Notes under the pieces: model-generated
Databases searched by the model: none
Told to the model about the DNA's origin: nothing
Seen by the model: only the letters and a program-made list of their open reading frames with translations
In this document: piece after piece, positions 44,530 through 53,283 of the stretch
Layout: each line of letters starts with the position of its first letter
Numbering within the stretch: the stretch's first letter is position 1
Assembly: GCF_001870735.1 (NCBI RefSeq)
Contig: NZ_MORL01000008.1
Span: forward strand, 170,901 to 234,900
Source: Arsenicibacter rosenii
GTDB lineage: Bacteria; Bacteroidota; Bacteroidia; Cytophagales; Spirosomataceae
DNA length: 64,000 bases
Reading direction: 5' to 3'
Program-made: the position numbers and the translations under genes

Positions 44530-44632
44530 ACAGTAATGGTAAGTCGATAATGGTCTGTTATACCACAAACATACAACCAACCGCATCATCCACCAACACT
44601 GTCTGTTATTCTTTATATGGTCGTCGGTTCAA

Positions 44633-45085
44633 TTATTGGTTTGAGGAGTCCCGTGTACCCGGCGGCCCCGAACCAGTTGAGTCATAAACCTGACCGTTTG
44701 TTTGCTCAACGCGGCGTTTGCTGGCTGTCGATGTATCGTCAACAGCGGCTGGCTCCGCACGGCTGGTCGTATCAGTATACACGCCGTTGGTGCTGTCCCG
44801 GGGCTGCCGGCATTTCTGAATGGCCAGGCCGGCGACCACTATCGCCCCAAAAACCAATATCCGGCAAAACCAGCGATTATTCTGTTGCCCCCGTTCGCCT
44901 TCCGTACGTTTCGGGATATTCGGGTTCAGAGGGGAGTTTTCTAAATGGCCGACGCCCTGCATCGCTTCCGGCGGATGCTCCCTGATAGTCGTGCCGTTGA
45001 TACCTAAAAAAGCCGGCATGGACTCCATACCGGCGCGCAACCCTGCCAGGATATATGGCACCTGACCTGCCATCAGTGAAGACAA
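44633..45085 (-). CDS. Hypothetical single-pass membrane protein (150 aa)
   Basis: N-terminal half soluble (GQVPYILAGLRAGMESM, then PPEAMQGVGHLENSPLNPN), one hydrophobic helix at about 80-96 (ILVFGAIVVAGLAIQKC), then a Ser/Thr/Asp-rich, probably disordered tail. The ATG at 45085 starts 6 bp after the desaturase stop; ATG 45073 (MAGQVPYIL) is an alternative. No recognised domain. Orientation and spacing suggest co-transcription with the fatty acid desaturase. Confidence 0.6.
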   Translation of the reverse strand: MSSLMAGQVPYILAGLRAGMESMPAFLGINGTTIREHPPEAMQGVGHLENSPLNPNIPKRTEGERGQQNNRWFCRILVFGAIVVAGLAIQKCRQPRDSTNGVYTDTTSRAEPAAVDDTSTASKRRVEQTNGQVYDSTGSGPPGTRDSSNQ

Positions 45086-45091
45086 ATGGAC

Positions 45092-46162
45092 CTACGCCAG
45101 TTCCAGGGTTTTGGGTATATTAACCGGTGCAATCCGCTGCGTCCGGGCACGCATGACGGCAATGGCTTCTGCCTCATCGCGGAACGCCCCGTTGATGTTT
45201 ACCATATGACTGGCCAATACATCATAACGCTTATTCATCAGGTAATAAAAAACCTTCAGAAAGTCGAGCCCGTCAAAAACAATCGCCTGATTCTGCACAT
45301 ACTTATCGGCCGTCTTCAGAAAAAAAGAAGGGTGCTCGGTCCAGTGCATGGCCGGCCGGTAATGGTGGCTAATGTGATAGCCATCGTTCCAGCACTTATG
45401 ATTGTATTTCACATTGATACAGGTAATGCTGTTCCGGTAAGGATTATTCGGGTCATTGGCATCCACAAAGGCATGCTGGGTAAAATTACCGACCATGGCC
45501 ACAAACCGATAGATCAGGAACGGTATGATAAACACCACCATTGTTGCGGCGAGGTTAACAAAACAAAGCACTGCAACCATCGCCAGAAAGCAGAATTCGC
45601 CCAGCAATGCCCTGTATAAGAGCTTGATCCGGTTTTTCTTTTTCAGATAAGCAGCCAGCTCGGCAATACCGAAAAAGAAAAAGTCACCAAAATAGGCCAT
45701 AAAACTCCGGAAGCTGTCGCGCTGATACGCCATGGTACTGCTTTCATCCGGATCAATGTTGTTTTCGGGATGGTGCATGCCAATGTGATGGCTGAAGTAG
45801 GTCTCCGGTGTCTGCCCGAAAAACAAACTGATTACCCACGTCAGGTGGTAGTTCATCCATTTATATTCCGGTTTAAATAACGGCCGGTGGCTGGTACAAT
45901 GCAGCATTAGTCCATATGGACCTTTGAAAACCAGATTATTCAGTACCAGATAACCCGTTGCCAGCAACGCCCAGAGCCATCCGTTAATGAATGGCAGAAA
46001 CAGCAGTACGGCCAGCGGAATAAGAGTGAAGGTTAGTTTGACGATCAGGTAAGCAAAGGGCAGGTCGCGTTCGTCTTTAATAAAACGGAGATAGAAGCGG
46101 TCGAGGGCAGTATGGGGTTTGGGAGAGAAGGTCGGGTCGTGAATCGTTCCAAGTTGCTTCAT
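45092..46162 (-). CDS. Membrane fatty acid desaturase/hydroxylase (356 aa)
   Basis: Di-iron membrane desaturase family. Three histidine boxes are present: HCTSHR at about residue 91, HHIGMHHPENN at about 127-137 and HISHHYRPAMHW at about 264-275. Hydrophobic segments before box 1 (LTFTLIPLAVLLFLPFINGW) and between boxes 2 and 3 fit the four-helix topology. The substrate (acyl lipid, carotenoid or sterol) is not decidable. A perfect hairpin lies upstream between this gene and the secreted protein gene. Confidence 0.85.
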   Translation of the reverse strand: MKQLGTIHDPTFSPKPHTALDRFYLRFIKDERDLPFAYLIVKLTFTLIPLAVLLFLPFINGWLWALLATGYLVLNNLVFKGPYGLMLHCTSHRPLFKPEYKWMNYHLTWVISLFFGQTPETYFSHHIGMHHPENNIDPDESSTMAYQRDSFRSFMAYFGDFFFFGIAELAAYLKKKNRIKLLYRALLGEFCFLAMVAVLCFVNLAATMVVFIIPFLIYRFVAMVGNFTQHAFVDANDPNNPYRNSITCINVKYNHKCWNDGYHISHHYRPAMHWTEHPSFFLKTADKYVQNQAIVFDGLDFLKVFYYLMNKRYDVLASHMVNINGAFRDEAEAIAVMRARTQRIAPVNIPKTLELA

Positions 46163-46201
46163 GCAGGCTCAGTTTAGGGGTCGAACAATCGGGTATATAT
46201 C

Positions 46202-46237
46202 ATAAACGGCAATAAGCGCCTGCGAATTGCCGTTTAT
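46202..46237 (-). terminator. Perfect hairpin after the secreted-protein gene
   Basis: ATAAACGGCAAT (46202-46213) and ATTGCCGTTTAT (46226-46237), 12-bp perfect arms, loop 12 nt. It separates the 46292-46999 gene from the desaturase downstream. Confidence 0.65.
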
Positions 46238-46291
46238 CAAACATATCGATTTAATCCCCCGAATCAAACCTGCGGGGCATAATCCTATTTA

Positions 46292-46999
46292 CTACTTTGC
46301 ACTGATCTCGCCGCCACACTCCTGATCCAGCAAAAAGACATGCTCGTTGAAGTCGCGCCAGGCAAAGCCTTTTCCGTATTTCGACATAACCGCCGGACAC
46401 GAGCCGAACAGAATCGGAAAATATTCGTCGTAATTCTTTTTCTTTAACCGGAATACCTTGCCATTGGCTTTGACATAGAATGACTTGTCCATACCACCGG
46501 TGACCTGCATGCCATAAACCCCAACCCCCATTGTCTGGGTAGCAAACGGATCGTCGAATACCTTAATCCGGGAGTCGAAACCTGGATTCACCAGTTGCAC
46601 CAACACATCCCGGTCCTGATCGTCCAGATGCTCCTGCGAAAAGATAACCAGGTTCCGCGTTGACTCACTGACTTTTGTTTTTTGTGCCTTTACAATCGAA
46701 CTTGTGCTGTTCATGACCGAACTGAACTTCGCATAATCAGACGGATTTAAACCCAGTTCCTGAATGTCAGCCGCTTCATACTTAAACTTTTTTCCATCCG
46801 TTGTTTTGCCTTCGACCCGGATAATCAGTCCTTTTTTACGGTCCAGATCATCCAGTATGAAGTCAATGCGTTCACCCGATTTGGTGATAAGATAACCAGG
46901 CTTACTGCCCGAAAAGCGGTCAATGGAAGGTAAAAACGCCTGCGCCTGTGCGGTCAGACTTAGCGCCAGCCCCAGAAGAGGAAGTAGTAATTTACGCAT
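46292..46999 (-). CDS. Secreted protein of unknown function (235 aa)
   Basis: Clear signal peptide (LLLPLLGLALSLTAQAQ). The mature part has no domain I recognise; it contains a PGYLITKSGERIDFILDDL segment and ends NEHVFLLDQECGGEISAK. Many short strands suggest a periplasmic or surface beta-rich protein. It is divergent from the PLP decarboxylase gene by about 142 bp. Confidence 0.72.
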   Translation of the reverse strand: MRKLLLPLLGLALSLTAQAQAFLPSIDRFSGSKPGYLITKSGERIDFILDDLDRKKGLIIRVEGKTTDGKKFKYEAADIQELGLNPSDYAKFSSVMNSTSSIVKAQKTKVSESTRNLVIFSQEHLDDQDRDVLVQLVNPGFDSRIKVFDDPFATQTMGVGVYGMQVTGGMDKSFYVKANGKVFRLKKKNYDEYFPILFGSCPAVMSKYGKGFAWRDFNEHVFLLDQECGGEISAK

Positions 47000-47141
47000 A
47001 AAGTGGTTTTAATAACGGGTTAATACAAAGCACACGGGTTAATACGGTTACAAAAGAACACATAATCGCATAGTTTCCGGCTATTGTTTTGAGCAAGAGG
47101 AGTAAGCCGCTACTTTTATCCTGACAATTGTACAACAACAC

Positions 47142-48557
47142 ATGGAGCTTCTTACCAATGCCTATTCGGCAGAGAATTTCCGCCGGCAAGCCCACGACCT
47201 TGTCGACCAGCTGGCCGGCTATCTGCAATCGGCTCAGGATCAAACCCTGTCTACGGTTATTCCGTATCAATCACCCGACGAAAACTACCGGTACTGGCAA
47301 GCTGATTTTGCAGAGGGTTCCGGCGACCTGAATGCCTTTTTCAATGAGGTAATCAGCCGGTCGACGCACTTACATCATCCCCGCTATATGGGGCATCAGG
47401 TCGCTCCTCCCCTGCCGGTGGCAGCGTTGGCCGGCCTGCTGTCGGGTCTGCTTAACAACGGTATGGCCGTCTACGAAATGGGGCTTGTCTCAAACCCCCT
47501 GGAGCGCATTGTGTCGGAGTTGTTGGCCCAACGCATCGGCTTTGACCCGCAGACGTCGTCGGGCTTGCTGACTTCGGGCGGTACACTGGCCAACCTGACG
47601 GCCCTGCTGGCGGCCCGCGCGGTTCATGCGCCAACGGTCTGGCAAGCGGGGAGCAGCGAAAAACTGGCCATCATGGTTTCGGAAGAAGCCCACTACTGTG
47701 TCGACCGGGCGGCCCGCATCATGGGGTTAGGCACTGGGGGTATCATTAAAATTCCGGTAAATGACCGTTTTCAGATGCGGACGGAACTCCTCGGCGATTA
47801 TTTCCGGCAGGCACAAGCAGACGGACTCAGGGTCTTTGCTGTGGTAGCAAGCGCCTGTTCTACCTCCACGGGTGCCTACGATACCATTCCGCCGATAGCC
47901 GACTTCTGCGAAAAAAACGGGTTATGGCTGCATGTCGACGGAGCCCATGGCGGGGCGGTCGTATTTTCAGAGCAATACCGGCATCTGGTCACCGGCATTA
48001 ACCGCGCCGACTCCGTGGTTGTCGACTGGCATAAAATGCTGATGGTCCCGGCCCTGGCAACGGCACTGGTTTTCCGTCGCAACAAGGATGCGTTTCAGAC
48101 GTTCCACCAGCAGGCACAATACCTGTGGGCCGATCAGCAATCGACCGACTGGTTTAACTCAGGCAAACGGACGTTTGAGTGCACAAAGCTGATGATGAGC
48201 GTTAAGATTTACGCCATTCTGAAAACGTACGGAGAAAAGATACTGGCCGAAAACATAGAGCGGCTACACAGTCTGGCACAGTATTTTGCCGGGGCAGTTG
48301 CCAGCGCGCCTGACTTTACGCTGGCGCTGTGGCCCGAAAGTAATATTGTGTGTTTTCGCTATCAGCCGGAAAACGATATGGCAGCTGTAAATGAGCGCAA
48401 CAGCCTTATCCGGCAACGACTGTTAGCCGAAGGGCGGTTTTACATTGTTCAGACAACGCTGAACGGGGCGGTTTACCTGCGCGTCTCGATTATGAATCCA
48501 CTCACGACTACCCATGATCTGGATGCACTTTTAACGGAAATACGGGGTATGGTATAA
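47142..48557 (+). CDS. PLP-dependent decarboxylase, group II family (471 aa)
   Basis: Pyridoxal-dependent amino acid decarboxylase of the aromatic-L-amino-acid/glutamate/2,4-diaminobutyrate decarboxylase family. The pyridoxal-lysine motif is SVVVDWHKMLMVPALATALV near residue 291-310; the substrate-side segment LHVDGAHGGAVVFS and the N-terminal RYMGHQVAPPLPVAALAGLL are typical. Length is normal. The amino acid used cannot be told from the sequence. It ends before a strong hairpin shared with the convergent gnd-like gene. Confidence 0.88.
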   Translation: MELLTNAYSAENFRRQAHDLVDQLAGYLQSAQDQTLSTVIPYQSPDENYRYWQADFAEGSGDLNAFFNEVISRSTHLHHPRYMGHQVAPPLPVAALAGLLSGLLNNGMAVYEMGLVSNPLERIVSELLAQRIGFDPQTSSGLLTSGGTLANLTALLAARAVHAPTVWQAGSSEKLAIMVSEEAHYCVDRAARIMGLGTGGIIKIPVNDRFQMRTELLGDYFRQAQADGLRVFAVVASACSTSTGAYDTIPPIADFCEKNGLWLHVDGAHGGAVVFSEQYRHLVTGINRADSVVVDWHKMLMVPALATALVFRRNKDAFQTFHQQAQYLWADQQSTDWFNSGKRTFECTKLMMSVKIYAILKTYGEKILAENIERLHSLAQYFAGAVASAPDFTLALWPESNIVCFRYQPENDMAAVNERNSLIRQRLLAEGRFYIVQTTLNGAVYLRVSIMNPLTTTHDLDALLTEIRGMV

Positions 48558-48564
48558 TTAATTA

Positions 48565-48618
48565 AGGCCCCTGAAAATGCAGTAACACGATCAGCGTCTT
48601 TGCTCTTCAGGGGCCTTC
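48565..48618. terminator. Bidirectional terminator between decarboxylase and 6PGDH-like gene
   Basis: AAGGCCCCTGAA and TTCAGGGGCCTT are perfect 12-bp arms separated by about 30 nt, between two convergent stop codons. Confidence 0.7.
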
Positions 48619-48635
48619 TATGATAGCCGGTATCG

Positions 48636-49532
48636 TTATTTTTTCTCTACTGCGTGTCCGCCGAACTCATTGCGCAGGGCGGCCACTACTTTCCCGGTAA
48701 ACGTATCATCCTGTAAAGACCGGTAACGCATCAGCAGCGAGAGCGCAATAACCGGCGTTGGTACACCCAGATCGAGCGCCGTTTCTAGCGTCCATTTACC
48801 TTCGCCCGACGAATGCATCCGGCCCTTGATTTCATCCAGTTTTGCATCTTTCCGGAACGCATTTTCAGTCAGTTCCATCAGCCAGCTGCGGATTACCGAG
48901 CCATTGTTCCATAAACGGGCAACCGCTTCATAATCAAACGGGAACTGGCTTTTTTCGAGCACTTCAAACCCTTCGGCAATGGACTGCATCATACCGTACT
49001 CAATACCGTTATGCACCATTTTCGTGAAGTGACCGCTACCGGCCGGGCCGGTGTAAAGCGAACCGTTTTCCACCGAAATATCCTTGAAGACCTGGTGCAG
49101 TGGCTCGACCACCTCCGGGTCACCGCCGTACATGGTACAGGCACCGTTCAGCGCGCCCGACATACCACCCGACGTACCGCAATCGACATAACCAATGCCC
49201 CGCTCCTTCAGAAACTGATGGCGCCGGACCGAGTCCTGATAATGTGAATTACCGCCATCGATCAGGGTATCGCCGGGGTGCAGGAACGCCAGCAATTGAT
49301 TGATTACCGTATCAACCAGCGGGCCTGCCGGAATCATCAGCCATAACACACGCGGCTCCGGCAATGACTCATAAAGTGCTTCGAGAGTGGTAACGCCTTC
49401 GGCGCCTTCGGCTTTGATCCCATTAACCAGTTCCTCGTTAATGTCGTAGCCGACAACTGTGTGCTTGTGCCGTAGCAGGTTCACGACGAGGTTATACCCC
49501 ATCTTGCCCAGGCCAATAAATCCGATATGCAT
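48636..49532 (-). CDS. gnd: 6-phosphogluconate dehydrogenase, short (YqeC/GntZ-like) form (298 aa)
   Basis: Oxidative decarboxylation of 6-phosphogluconate to ribulose-5-phosphate with NAD or NADP. N-terminal Rossmann motif HIGFIGLGKMGYNLVVNL, substrate region DCGTSGGMSGALNGACTMYG (residues about 119-138) and KMVHNGIEYGMMQSIAEGFE (catalytic Lys/Asn/Glu). The 298-residue length fits the short decarboxylating class found in many Gram-positives and Bacteroidetes, rather than the 470-residue E. coli form. No pentose-phosphate neighbours are present. Confidence 0.9.
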   Translation of the reverse strand: MHIGFIGLGKMGYNLVVNLLRHKHTVVGYDINEELVNGIKAEGAEGVTTLEALYESLPEPRVLWLMIPAGPLVDTVINQLLAFLHPGDTLIDGGNSHYQDSVRRHQFLKERGIGYVDCGTSGGMSGALNGACTMYGGDPEVVEPLHQVFKDISVENGSLYTGPAGSGHFTKMVHNGIEYGMMQSIAEGFEVLEKSQFPFDYEAVARLWNNGSVIRSWLMELTENAFRKDAKLDEIKGRMHSSGEGKWTLETALDLGVPTPVIALSLLMRYRSLQDDTFTGKVVAALRNEFGGHAVEKK

Positions 49533-49734
49533 CTGGTAGCAAGTTTATCAACAATAACAACCGCAGACAGCCACTGCTGTCTATTTGTGCTACAAAGTAA
49601 GTCGTAAAATTGTTCAAATCCTTGCCGCATTGTCGGCAGCCGCAGACCGTTTACCGCTTTACGGCCCTGCAACCGCCTTCTTCACCTGAACAATTCAGGG
49701 TGTCCGGAGTTTTTTTCAGAAACCAGTTATCGTT

Positions 49735-49980
49735 ATGGAGAACAAACCAAATGAAGACGAAATCCGGGCGAAACAAGCCATTTCGCCAAAGGGCATGAGT
49801 GATCGGTCAGCAGAGGGGATTAATGGCCCGGCGGCTCAAATGGACGACGTTCCGGAGCCGGAACCCGACGAATTTGAAGACAAATACATGGATGGCGATA
49901 ACCCGTCGGCCGATTTGCCGATGAAACATCCGAACCGCAATCTGAACAAGCCTGACATCGACAAACCTTCTTACAGTTAA
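49735..49980 (+). CDS. Small acidic hypothetical protein (81 aa)
   Basis: Highly charged, low-complexity product with a Pro/Glu/Asp cluster (DDVPEPEPDEFEDKYMDGDN) and an Asn/Pro-rich end. It has no hydrophobic core and is probably disordered. The frame is bounded by a terminator downstream. No family recognised. Confidence 0.55.
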   Translation: MENKPNEDEIRAKQAISPKGMSDRSAEGINGPAAQMDDVPEPEPDEFEDKYMDGDNPSADLPMKHPNRNLNKPDIDKPSYS

Positions 49981-49986
49981 CACCCG

Positions 49987-50034
49987 CGTCCCTCTGCTGC
50001 TGCGTCCTTACCGTAGCGGCAGAGGGCGTTTTGT
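49987..50034 (+). terminator. Terminator after the small acidic gene
   Basis: GTCCCTCTGCTGC and GCGGCAGAGGGC form a stem, followed by GTTTTGTG. Confidence 0.7.
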
Positions 50035-50050
50035 GAAACGTTCACTAAAC

Positions 50051-50064
50051 AAAACAGCTGTTTT
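50051..50064. promoter_or_regulatory. Perfect 14-bp palindrome upstream of the SixA-like gene
   Basis: AAAACAGCTGTTTT, a perfect palindrome with no spacer, 127 bp before the ATG. It could be an operator or chance. Confidence 0.25.
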
Positions 50065-50190
50065 CCGGCATCTGTCAACGTATATAGCTTAGTAAAATTC
50101 TGAGTCATAAAGGTTAAACAGTACATATTTACCATCTTTACGTACCTGAACGCTTTACATAACCTATCTCTTCATTAAACGACTTAACCT

Positions 50191-50691
50191 ATGCAACGAA
50201 CTCTGTATGTTGTCCGCCACGCCAAAGCCGAAGATCGTGCCATCTTTCAGCAAGACCATGACCGCGATTTAGTTCCTGACGGTATTATGGCCGCCGCGCG
50301 GATGGGTGTTCACCTGAAAAGTAAAACGGTAAAACCTGATGTGATCATCAGCAGCACAGCCAACCGGGCCCGCGATACAGCCAAGGTCATTGCCGAACAG
50401 CTGGGCTATGACACGGACAGCATTATCTTTAATGAGCATCTTTTTGACGGCGGCCCCCGTGCTTATCTGGCAACGGTCAATGAACAGCCGGAAACCTTTT
50501 CGTCCGTAATGATTGTGGGACACAATCCCGATGTTTCTTACTTTTCGGAATTTTTAACCCATCAGGATATCGGTTCGATGAGTAAAGGTTCGGTTGCAGC
50601 TATTACTTTTGATGACCTGAACTGGGCCGACGTATCGGGCCGGACCGGAAATCTGAGTTATTACATTGCACCCAAACAGTTACCGCAATGA
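50191..50691 (+). CDS. SixA-like histidine phosphatase (166 aa)
   Basis: Histidine phosphatase superfamily, SixA branch (phospho-histidine protein phosphatase). The catalytic motif is TLYVVRHAKAED at the N-terminus (RHA in place of RHG, as in SixA), with SSTANRARDTAKVIAEQLGY carrying the second Arg and MIVGHNPDVSYF the second His. Length is typical. It overlaps the next small gene by 4 nt. Confidence 0.88.
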   Translation: MQRTLYVVRHAKAEDRAIFQQDHDRDLVPDGIMAAARMGVHLKSKTVKPDVIISSTANRARDTAKVIAEQLGYDTDSIIFNEHLFDGGPRAYLATVNEQPETFSSVMIVGHNPDVSYFSEFLTHQDIGSMSKGSVAAITFDDLNWADVSGRTGNLSYYIAPKQLPQ

Positions 50692-50921
50692 ACCGTAACA
50701 AACGCATCTTTATTACTGTCTTTATTGCTTTTTTGCTGGTCGTTATCCTGATTACCATTGATATGGCGCGCCGCACGACCGCTCCCTGGAACAAACGCAA
50801 ACAACTGGAACGTGCCCTTCCGGGCGGGGCCCTTCCGGGCCAATCCGGACGGGATACTAACGCCGTTATCGATGGCACGGCCATTGACACAACCGGTCTT
50901 GATACTGTTAACACGAAATAA
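50688..50921 (+). CDS. Small membrane-anchored hypothetical protein (77 aa)
   Basis: ATG overlaps the SixA-like stop (ATGA), so translation is coupled. An N-terminal basic stretch precedes one hydrophobic helix (IFITVFIAFLLVVILITI, residues 7-24), then a Gly/Pro/Thr/Asp-rich tail. No domain recognised. The VOC gene follows 10 bp later. Confidence 0.65.
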   Translation: MNRNKRIFITVFIAFLLVVILITIDMARRTTAPWNKRKQLERALPGGALPGQSGRDTNAVIDGTAIDTTGLDTVNTK

Positions 50922-50931
50922 CGCCTGACGC

Positions 50932-51321
50932 ATGGCCCTGCTAAACGCCGTACACCACATTGCTATCATCAGCTCGGACTATCAACGGGCAAAACAGTTT
51001 TACACCGAAGTGCTCGGCCTGACCATCATTCAGGAGTTTTACCGGGCCGAACGCCAGTCGTACAAGCTTGATCTGGCGGTAAACGGGCAGTATCAGATTG
51101 AACTCTTTTCGTTTCCTGATCCGCCCCGTCGCCCGTCGCGGCCGGAAGCCACCGGTCTCCGCCATCTGGCCTTTGCGGTTACAGACATCGACGAGGCCGT
51201 GGCAGACCTGCGGGCAAAAGGGGTAGAACCGGAGCCCATCCGCATTGACGAGCTGACCGGCAAGCGCTTTACCTTCTTCGCAGACCCCGACGGCCTGCCG
51301 CTCGAACTCTATTCGCTCTAG
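50932..51321 (+). CDS. VOC (glyoxalase I-like) metalloprotein (129 aa)
   Basis: Single vicinal-oxygen-chelate domain similar to the YaeR/SMU1112c group. Candidate metal ligands: H8 or H9 (VHHIAIIS), Glu in YQIELFSFPD, His in GLRHLAFAVTDIDEAV and Glu in GLPLELYSL. Small size and the complete four-ligand set suggest an active dioxygenase or isomerase; the substrate is unknown. Third gene of a likely operon. Confidence 0.85.
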   Translation: MALLNAVHHIAIISSDYQRAKQFYTEVLGLTIIQEFYRAERQSYKLDLAVNGQYQIELFSFPDPPRRPSRPEATGLRHLAFAVTDIDEAVADLRAKGVEPEPIRIDELTGKRFTFFADPDGLPLELYSL

Positions 51322-51439
51322 CCGGTTTTGGGTTACCGGAGTTTTTTTGTTGCTGTTGGCGCTGAGTTGCCGGGTTAAACCAGCTCATGCCACCACTACA
51401 ACTCAAAATCCGGTAGCCACCAGAACCCGGCAACCAAAA
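51322..51439. terminator. Imperfect long inverted repeat between convergent genes
   Basis: TTGCCGGGTT (51367-51376) pairs perfectly with AACCCGGCAA (51424-51433), and GGTTACCGGAG (about 51331) pairs with TCCGGTAGCC (about 51409). T tract at 51341-51348. Confidence 0.5.
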
Positions 51440-52633
51440 CTAAAAACCGCATCCGGCAAGCGCTTCGGTCAAGGCCGCGATATCTTCCGGTTCGTTATAC
51501 ACGTTGGGGGCAACACGCAGCGCACGGCCACGGGCGGAAACCGACACCCGCTTTTGTTGTAAAACGTGCTGCACCGCCATCGGGTCGGCCGTTTCGGGTA
51601 GCCAGACACCCACCAGGTGATTCCCCCGCCCGGCGGCCGGTTCGATGCGGCATCCCAGACGGGCAAATGCCGGCAGATGCTCGTCCAGCAAACCGGCACA
51701 ATACGTCTGGATACGCTCAGGCTGCCAGCCCATCAGCTGGGTCAGTGCCGCTTCCAGCATCGGCATGTGCGTAAAATGCGAGTGTTCTCCCATATTATAG
51801 CGGTATGCCTTCTCCCGATAAGCCGGCTGATAGTCGGTCAGGCGGTGAAACTGATTGCTGTTCAGGCGGTTCATCCAGGTCTCCTCCAGCGGTACGCCAC
51901 CGTCGAATGCTTCACCGAAATAAGCTAAACCCGTCGAATACGGGCCCATCATCCATTTGTAAGCCGCACAAACCAGCGCATCCGGCCGAATTGCAGCGAC
52001 ATCAAACGGCAAGGCGCTGACCGATTGTGTACCATCAACGACCAGCCACGCTCCTACCGACCGCGCCCGTTCGCCGATGGCAACCAGGTCAAACCGGTTA
52101 CCATACATCCAGTGCACATGCGGGACAACAACCATCGCCGTATCCGGTTCGATTGCCGCCAGTATTGCCTCATTCCAGCGGGCACTGACCGATTCACCGT
52201 CGGGCACCTGCGGCATCGCAACCGTTTTGATGGTCAGGCCCAGTCCGGTGGTTACACGATCCCAGGCATAGACATCGCTCGGGAACTCCGCATCAATCTG
52301 CAGGATGTGCTGACCAGCTTTAATCCCCGGTTTCCGGTGCAGATTGCGGGCAACAACCGCCATGCCATACGACACCGACGAAATGACCGCAATCCGGTCC
52401 GGATCATTGGCATTGATGAGCTGCGAGAACAGTTCCCGTACGCTAATGGCTCCCGAAAAAAACGCATCCGGCGGTAACCCGAACGGATTCAGTTGCCCGT
52501 CGATAGCCGCATGCCCTGCCTGTGCCACCGACAAGCTAAACGGACCACGGGTTGCACAATTGATATAATGCACGTTGGCAGGCAACGCAAACAGATGTTT
52601 CTGACTGGTCAGTTGATGATGGGTGATTGACAT
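51440..52633 (-). CDS. Class V aminotransferase family protein (397 aa)
   Basis: PLP enzyme of fold type I, class V (NifS/SufS-kynureninase-like). The pyridoxal-lysine segment is CAAYKWMMGPYSTGLAY at about 226-242; the HVHWMYGNRFDLVAIGERA and WLVVDGTQSVSALPFD segments hold the PLP-binding Asp and Ser. No Cys desulfurase cysteine loop is seen, so it is more likely an aminotransferase or selenocysteine-lyase-like enzyme. The start codon faces the 28-bp tandem array directly, so its promoter is either inside the array or very close to the ATG. Confidence 0.85.
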   Translation of the reverse strand: MSITHHQLTSQKHLFALPANVHYINCATRGPFSLSVAQAGHAAIDGQLNPFGLPPDAFFSGAISVRELFSQLINANDPDRIAVISSVSYGMAVVARNLHRKPGIKAGQHILQIDAEFPSDVYAWDRVTTGLGLTIKTVAMPQVPDGESVSARWNEAILAAIEPDTAMVVVPHVHWMYGNRFDLVAIGERARSVGAWLVVDGTQSVSALPFDVAAIRPDALVCAAYKWMMGPYSTGLAYFGEAFDGGVPLEETWMNRLNSNQFHRLTDYQPAYREKAYRYNMGEHSHFTHMPMLEAALTQLMGWQPERIQTYCAGLLDEHLPAFARLGCRIEPAAGRGNHLVGVWLPETADPMAVQHVLQQKRVSVSARGRALRVAPNVYNEPEDIAALTEALAGCGF

Positions 52634-52666
52634 ACAGATTGTTTATTGAAATACCGTAGGGGCGAC

Positions 52667-53210
52667 CCCACGTGGTCGCCCAATAAAGCCACATCCCACG
52701 TGGTCGCCCAATAAAGCCACATCCCACGTGGTCGCCCAATAAAGCCACATCCCACGTGGTCGCCCAATAAAGCCACATCCCACGTGGTCGCCCAATAAAG
52801 CCACATCCCACGTGGTCGCCCAATAAAGCCACATCCCACGTGGTCGCCCAATAAAGCCACATCCCACGTGGTCGCCCAATAAAGCCACATCCCACGTGGT
52901 CGCCCAATAAAGCCACATCCCACGTGGTCGCCCAATAAAGCCACATCCCACGTGGTCGCCCAATAAAGCCACATCCCACGTGGTCGCCCAATAAAGCCAC
53001 ATCCCACGTGGTCGCCCAATAAAGCCACATCCCACGTGGTCGCCCAATAAAGCCACATCCCACGTGGTCGCCCAATAAAGCCACATCCCACGTGGTCGCC
53101 CAATAAAGCCACATCCCACGTGGTCGCCCAATAAAGCCACATCCCACGTGGTCGCCCAATAAAGCCACATCCCACGTGGTCGCCCAATAAAGCCACACCC
53201 CACGTGGTCG
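52667..53210. repeat. 28-bp perfect tandem repeat, 19 full copies plus one partial
   Basis: Unit: CCCACGTGG (containing the palindrome CCACGTGG), then TCGCCCAATAAAG, then CCACAT. Copies start at 52667 and every 28 bp to 53171; the 20th (53199) is cut after CCCACGTGGTCG. Copies 1-18 look identical and copy 19 differs by one base at its end. At the left junction GGGCGACC (52661-52668) complements GGTCGCCC within the unit. The array fills the space between the divergent aminotransferase and methyltransferase genes. Long open frames on the minus strand arise only because the unit has no stop in any frame. Confidence 0.97.
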
Positions 53211-53283
53211 GCCGTTAAACCAGCAATAGGCAAGTTAAGGAAAAACACGTTTCTTTGGCGTATAAACCAAGGCCAGGATACCC

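Noticed and set aside
51347-51562. Plus-strand 71-aa gene
   Set aside because: Overlaps the aminotransferase C-terminus and an inverted-repeat terminator; no motif.
52667-53210. CRISPR array
   Set aside because: The repeats follow each other without spacers; a 28-bp tandem minisatellite. No cas genes in the window.
52536-53248. Coding sequence for a 195-220 aa repeat protein
   Set aside because: Exists in all three minus frames because the 28-bp unit lacks stops; no start signal and no family.
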